In this document: piece by piece, positions 60,405 through 64,000 of the stretch
Layout: every line of letters begins with the position of its first letter
Numbering within the stretch: the stretch's first letter is position 1
The notes under the pieces: model-generated
What the model saw: only the letters and a program-made list of their open reading frames with translations
What the model was told of the DNA's origin: nothing
Databases searched by the model: none
Program-made: the position numbers and the translations under genes
NCBI GenBank assembly: GCA_025057015.1
Contig: JANWYG010000010.1
Coordinates: forward strand, 218,506-282,505
Origin: Blastocatellia bacterium
Lineage (GTDB): Bacteria > Acidobacteriota > Blastocatellia > Chloracidobacteriales > JADJPF01
DNA: 64,000 nucleotides
Direction: 5' to 3'

Positions 60405-63014
60405 ATGCTTTTTAGAGCCCAACTGCTCGTCATTCTGGCTGTTGCCTCTACAGTTACGGTAGCTCACTTCCTGGGTGCTTTCTCTATCTTTGATCTGTGG
60501 GAATGGGATTTTGTCTTAAGGAACAGGCCGTTAAGTAGACCGTCTCCGTCAGTGCTTATAATCTCTTTGGATAGCAAGAAATGGCCGCTTGACGACAACG
60601 AACTTATTGAATTGACAGGTAAGCTAGAATCGGAAAGGCCTGCGGCTATAGTCTATACGTTTCATCTTAGTGAAGCAGTAAGGAAAGCTTTCCAAGGTCG
60701 ACGTGTAGTTTACCCTTTGGCTGCGACAAAGAGTCTAGGTGTTGCTTCCGTAGGCCAAGTGTCGCTGCACTTACCTGCGGCAATGAACTTGCTTACTCCT
60801 GCTGAAGATGGCGTACACCGCAAGCAGCAAGTAGTGTTTGCTACCGAATTTGGCGTACAAGCTTCGGTTTCGCTGGCGGCGCTTGTGGTGGCAGGCCTAG
60901 CTGAAACTAAGATAGAGCTCATCCCTGGCAAGCTTAGAAGTGGTGGTATAGAAATACCTTTGGACGAGCAGATGCGAACAGAAGCTATATTCGTAGGTCC
61001 TCGCCAGACCTATCCTTATATTCCTGTCGAGAAAGTGTTGAACGGAGATATTCCAGAGAAGTTTTTGACCGATAAAATGCTTTTCTTGGGTCCGACGAAC
61101 TCTGGTAATGCTAGGGAAGTGAAGACTTCGACTACGTTGATAGATAGCCCTATGCCTGAGGTCGAGTACTGGGCGCAGCTAACCGGTAGCTTGCTTGTTG
61201 GACGGGTGGCAACACGTCTGCAGCAGGAGCGCCTTTTAGTCGGGCTTTTTGTCTCGCTTGTTCTGCTGGGCTTTTTATTCAGCAGGCTGACACCTATCAG
61301 TGGAATGCTTTTCTCTACTTTACTTGTTGTTGTCACTTATATCTTTAACCTGTTTGCGATAGAAAAGGCATATTTTCAGGTTCCGTTCTACAGCTTTCGC
61401 GTCGGGCTGGTGCTGTTACTGGCTGGATTGAGTATCGCTCGCGTTGCTACGGTCTACTCTCTTTTGACTAGGATAATGCTGAAGCTGAAGCTGCGCAAGC
61501 GCGGCGTGATGATGGGTGACTTGCACTTTGTGAAGAACTGGTGGGAGCAAGCTGCAGATCTGGCGCTGAACTATCTAGACGTCGAAGCACAAGTTTTTTT
61601 TGAAAAGCTGCCTGCACACAAGCATATGCGCGTAGCTTATCTACGAGGGATATCTGCGGATGAGATAGTTGAGAAGCGCCGCGACTATACCCGCACACCG
61701 TTTGTGACTGCATTAGAAATTCGCGGGCCGATATTCGTCTCAAGATTCTTGTCTGGGCAACGTGCCGTGCTTCTTGTACCGATGGTATTTGGAAAAGTGT
61801 TATTAGGTTATTGGGTGATAGCTGCTTCTGCGGGCGAAGAGTATCTCAAAAGGCGTATGCTGATTATAACTCTGCTTGCAAGGGAGCTATCGGCTTCACT
61901 TTTTTATAATCAAGGAATGAAGATTAGTAGGACCGCTTTCGTCTTTAGCTTAGAAGATGTGTATTTGAGACTGAATACGCTGGAGAAACTTGCGGAGGAG
62001 CTACTAAATGAAAGTAATTTACTGTCCTCGGTTTTGAATACTGAAGTCGAGGGTGTAGTAGCTTGTGATCTGCTTGGACGTGTCTTTATCTACAACAATA
62101 CTTTAGTTGAGATGTTGTCTAAAGCAGGTCTTGAGTTAGATACAGAAAATGTGTTTAACACCGTTCATAGACTGGTCTGGGAAGACCAGAAACTGTTTAG
62201 GGAAGAGTTAACCTATGCAGTGCTGCGTAATACGAAAGTTACGTTTCGAGTTAATATTGCCGAAGCTGCTTATAGTTTGATCGTTCGCCCTATAGTCGAT
62301 CCTGAAAGCGAAGATGTGCAGCCACACGGACTAGTGCTAATCCTGCAGAACATCGAGGAACAAAGGCAAGCAGATAGCATGAAAGACAGTTTCATACACA
62401 ATATCTTTGGGCAGCTACAGAATTATCTTACTCCTATAGTCGGCTATAGCGAGCTGCTTTGCGAGATTGGTTCTGAAGAAGAGCGACAAATAGCAAGTGT
62501 TATTTATGAGAGAGCGAAAAAGTTAGCAGAATTGATAAATCGGGTATCACCTATAACTGACTCAGCCAGCGAAGTCACAAGTTCTGCGCAGCTAGAGGTT
62601 TTACCAACTGATATGATCCAGTTGCTTACGCAGGTCATAAAGGAAGTGAGTTATGGTGCCTACAAGCGGCAGATAGAAGTACAATTTGAACATCCTAACG
62701 TGATTAATTTCGTAGTGTGCCCTCGAAAAAAGCTTTATAGGGCTTTAGTTGACTGTCTGGAGTTCTTGATTGTCATCGCTCCCTCAGGAGCTACTATAAA
62801 AGTGTCGCTTGTCGAAAAGACGGATGATGTAGAGCTAAGCCTCAGCGTAATCGATTTCAGCTTACCACAAGATTTGATGGACAAGATCTCAAGAGAAGCT
62901 GGATCTAAGTTATTGGAAGTCGAGGCATTTATGCTTGCACAGGGCAATAAGTTCAGGCTAGATTACGGTAGCCATATGACTGTACAACTAAATATTCAAA
63001 AAGGTTGGAACTGA
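60405..63014 (+). CDS. CHASE2-PAS protein with degenerate histidine-kinase core
   Basis: 869 residues. A membrane helix near the start, an extracytoplasmic CHASE2 domain (~30-270; WEWDFVLRNRPLSRPSPSVL, EKFLTDKMLFLGPTN) and three C-terminal CHASE2 helices (~275-360) are followed by a GAF-like region and a PAS domain (~545-655). The HisKA-like segment reads FIHNIFGQLQNYLTPIVGYS, where the usual SHE is FGQ, so the phosphoacceptor His is missing. The HATPase N-box (LVDCLEFLIVIAP) lacks Asn and the G boxes are not recognisable. It therefore looks like a pseudokinase sensor. A receiver-only gene follows after one base. It could control its partner by binding rather than phosphate transfer. Confidence 0.78.
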   Translation: MLFRAQLLVILAVASTVTVAHFLGAFSIFDLWEWDFVLRNRPLSRPSPSVLIISLDSKKWPLDDNELIELTGKLESERPAAIVYTFHLSEAVRKAFQGRRVVYPLAATKSLGVASVGQVSLHLPAAMNLLTPAEDGVHRKQQVVFATEFGVQASVSLAALVVAGLAETKIELIPGKLRSGGIEIPLDEQMRTEAIFVGPRQTYPYIPVEKVLNGDIPEKFLTDKMLFLGPTNSGNAREVKTSTTLIDSPMPEVEYWAQLTGSLLVGRVATRLQQERLLVGLFVSLVLLGFLFSRLTPISGMLFSTLLVVVTYIFNLFAIEKAYFQVPFYSFRVGLVLLLAGLSIARVATVYSLLTRIMLKLKLRKRGVMMGDLHFVKNWWEQAADLALNYLDVEAQVFFEKLPAHKHMRVAYLRGISADEIVEKRRDYTRTPFVTALEIRGPIFVSRFLSGQRAVLLVPMVFGKVLLGYWVIAASAGEEYLKRRMLIITLLARELSASLFYNQGMKISRTAFVFSLEDVYLRLNTLEKLAEELLNESNLLSSVLNTEVEGVVACDLLGRVFIYNNTLVEMLSKAGLELDTENVFNTVHRLVWEDQKLFREELTYAVLRNTKVTFRVNIAEAAYSLIVRPIVDPESEDVQPHGLVLILQNIEEQRQADSMKDSFIHNIFGQLQNYLTPIVGYSELLCEIGSEEERQIASVIYERAKKLAELINRVSPITDSASEVTSSAQLEVLPTDMIQLLTQVIKEVSYGAYKRQIEVQFEHPNVINFVVCPRKKLYRALVDCLEFLIVIAPSGATIKVSLVEKTDDVELSLSVIDFSLPQDLMDKISREAGSKLLEVEAFMLAQGNKFRLDYGSHMTVQLNIQKGWN

Positions 63015-63015
63015 G

Positions 63016-63387
63016 ATGGAGTTTACAAAGTGGGTGTTGGTAGTGGACGATGATCCGATAGTGCGGAAGCTAATCTCGGTGGTGGCTAAGAGTTGCAACT
63101 TTGAAGTTGTGGAAGCAAATAACGGCAGGGAAGCTCTGGAGCTACTTAAAACTGATTACACTTATCTTCCTGATCTGATACTAGTTGACTTGTACATGCC
63201 AGAGATGGACGGAGCTAAGTACTGCCAAGCCTTACGTGATGAACTAGGGTATCCGCTCGAGCGGGTAGTAGTGATTTCGTCTGCTTCTATGAAAAAAGAC
63301 AGGGACCTGATAGCTTCTCTTGGAGTGAGAGATTTTTTGAAAAAACCGTTTTCTATGACTGACATTAGGAAATTGTTTCAGATTTAG
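63016..63387 (+). CDS. Single-domain response regulator (CheY-like receiver)
   Basis: 123 residues comprising one receiver domain: acidic pocket LVVDDDPIVRKL, phosphorylatable Asp in LILVDLYMPEMDG, Ser in VVISSASMKKD and the conserved Lys in FLKKPFS. No output domain. It starts directly after the CHASE2 pseudokinase gene (1-nt gap), a last position in the six-gene operon. All key residues are intact, although its immediate neighbour lacks kinase residues, so it may receive phosphate from another kinase. The 3' end overlaps the convergent gene by 4 bases. Confidence 0.93.
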   Translation: MEFTKWVLVVDDDPIVRKLISVVAKSCNFEVVEANNGREALELLKTDYTYLPDLILVDLYMPEMDGAKYCQALRDELGYPLERVVVISSASMKKDRDLIASLGVRDFLKKPFSMTDIRKLFQI

Positions 63388-64000
63388 GATTCCTTCTCCT
63401 TTGAACGCAACTGCTTTTTGAGCCAACCTCCTTTTTGCCTTACGGTCAACTCGCGAAGTATCGCCGCCGCTCTCTCGTGTGAGATAGTTTGTCGAGTGAG
63501 CTCTCTCAATACTAAATCAGCCTGTTTACGTCTACGCTTGCTGTCTTGACTTTCTAATAGTATTTCTAGCTTATCCAGCATTCGATCTACAAAGTTATTT
63601 TGAGATGCCTTGTTGGAAGCTTGTGTAGTAGCTTCTGCAGCTTGTAGAGCAGCCTTGAGCTTTTGTTGCATGCTAAAGATTTGGTTTATGGGGGATGCGA
63701 GAGCTGTTTTGATAGCTTCTATGGCGGCAGGCCTAGTAACAAGGCCGTATTCGTCGAAATAGATGAAAAAATCTGCTGCCTGACTGCGTTTTTTTTCGCT
63801 CGGATCGAGAAGTTGTCTACCCATTTCCTTAACACGTTCCAGCGCTACCCATCGATACACAAAATCTAGGCCGGTGCCTTTGATGTTCTGCATACCTATT
63901 ATGCGTAGCAAATAGTTTGGCGGGGAAGCTTCTGCTATCTTTAGTATGATCTCGTCACCAGTGGCATGAGCATCCTCTACGACCAAGAGTTTTGACAAAA
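63384..64000 (-). CDS. C-terminal part of an unidentified protein (cut by window end)
   Basis: At least 204 residues are visible; the first in-frame start-like codon is a TTG at 63998, so the gene most likely begins beyond the window. The visible part has LLVVEDAHATGDEIILKIAE and LLRIIGMQNIKGTGLDFVYR, then helical and very charged sequence (DKLEILLESQDSKRRRKQAD) with a basic C-terminus. No membrane helix or known motif is clear. I do not recognise the family. Confidence 0.6.
   Translation of the reverse strand, partial: LSKLLVVEDAHATGDEIILKIAEASPPNYLLRIIGMQNIKGTGLDFVYRWVALERVKEMGRQLLDPSEKKRSQAADFFIYFDEYGLVTRPAAIEAIKTALASPINQIFSMQQKLKAALQAAEATTQASNKASQNNFVDRMLDKLEILLESQDSKRRRKQADLVLRELTRQTISHERAAAILRELTVRQKGGWLKKQLRSKEKES

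Noticed and set aside
1-64000. tRNA, rRNA, CRISPR arrays, insertion sequences or phage genes
   Set aside because: I looked for T-loop signatures, regularly spaced repeats, transposase/integrase motifs and terminal inverted repeats and saw none.

Overview
The window looks like a chromosomal segment of a Gram-negative, peptidoglycan-containing bacterium. Evidence: a bifunctional penicillin-binding protein, an OmpA-type peptidoglycan-binding domain, exopolysaccharide genes and a split proton-translocating transhydrogenase. A 1564-residue hybrid histidine kinase with an N-terminal ligand propeller, a Ser/Thr kinase fused to WD40 repeats and DUF4388/TPR proteins are combinations common in Acidobacteriota (Blastocatellia-like lineages). 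That assignment is an inference, because no rRNA or other marker is present. Lines counted by hand suggest mid-40s to mid-50s % GC with heavy use of the ATA codon. Genes are tightly packed, often overlapping by a few bases, on both strands. I saw no tRNA, rRNA, CRISPR array, transposase or integrase.

Layout. 1-3655: pntAA-pntAB-pntB and an NADP-type isocitrate dehydrogenase. 3684-10269: a zinc-ribbon protein, an unknown gene plus AI-2E-family permease, glycerate kinase, and an acyl-CoA synthetase/aldehyde dehydrogenase pair. 10266-14548: minus-strand TIG-domain and STAS genes, myo-inositol-phosphate synthase and two unknowns. 14611-30769: a polysaccharide-type locus (bi-domain oxidoreductase, alpha/alpha-barrel protein, polyprenyl sugar-phosphate transferase, O-antigen-ligase-like protein, heparinase-like protein) with XdhC, a Ser/Thr kinase-WD40 protein and the giant hybrid kinase inside it. 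30865-35341: an ABC importer whose binding protein carries an OmpA domain, then a TerB/DUF697-like gene. 35548-39517 (minus): a translationally coupled nnr-tsaE-mazG-serA operon. 39628-49530: an FGE-sulfatase-domain protein, a RelA/SpoT-type synthetase, a histone-deacetylase-like enzyme, an enoyl reductase, an isolated PduS/PduT-like pair, a 3D-domain protein, an asparaginase and a DUF4388-J-like-TPR protein. 49531-50298: an AT-rich patch with a frameshifted gene. 50328-52745: PBP1A.

The most unusual block is 52914-63387, six plus-strand genes that overlap or abut: a POT peptide transporter; a 991-residue protein with two PgsC/CapC-like membrane units fused to about 600 unassigned residues; a 700-residue exported protein; a small protein with zinc-amidohydrolase-like His/Asp/Glu motifs resembling poly-gamma-glutamate hydrolases; a CHASE2 protein whose histidine-kinase core has lost its phosphoacceptor His and ATP-site motifs; and a lone receiver domain. 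No PgsB ligase is present. My inference is an envelope system that handles a glutamate-like peptide polymer or peptides, with its own non-canonical sensor.

Three minus-strand genes have a TATAAT/TATATT hexamer exactly 7 nt before the ATG and no Shine-Dalgarno, which suggests leaderless mRNAs. Several plus-strand genes instead have clear sigma70-like promoters with 17-nt spacers.
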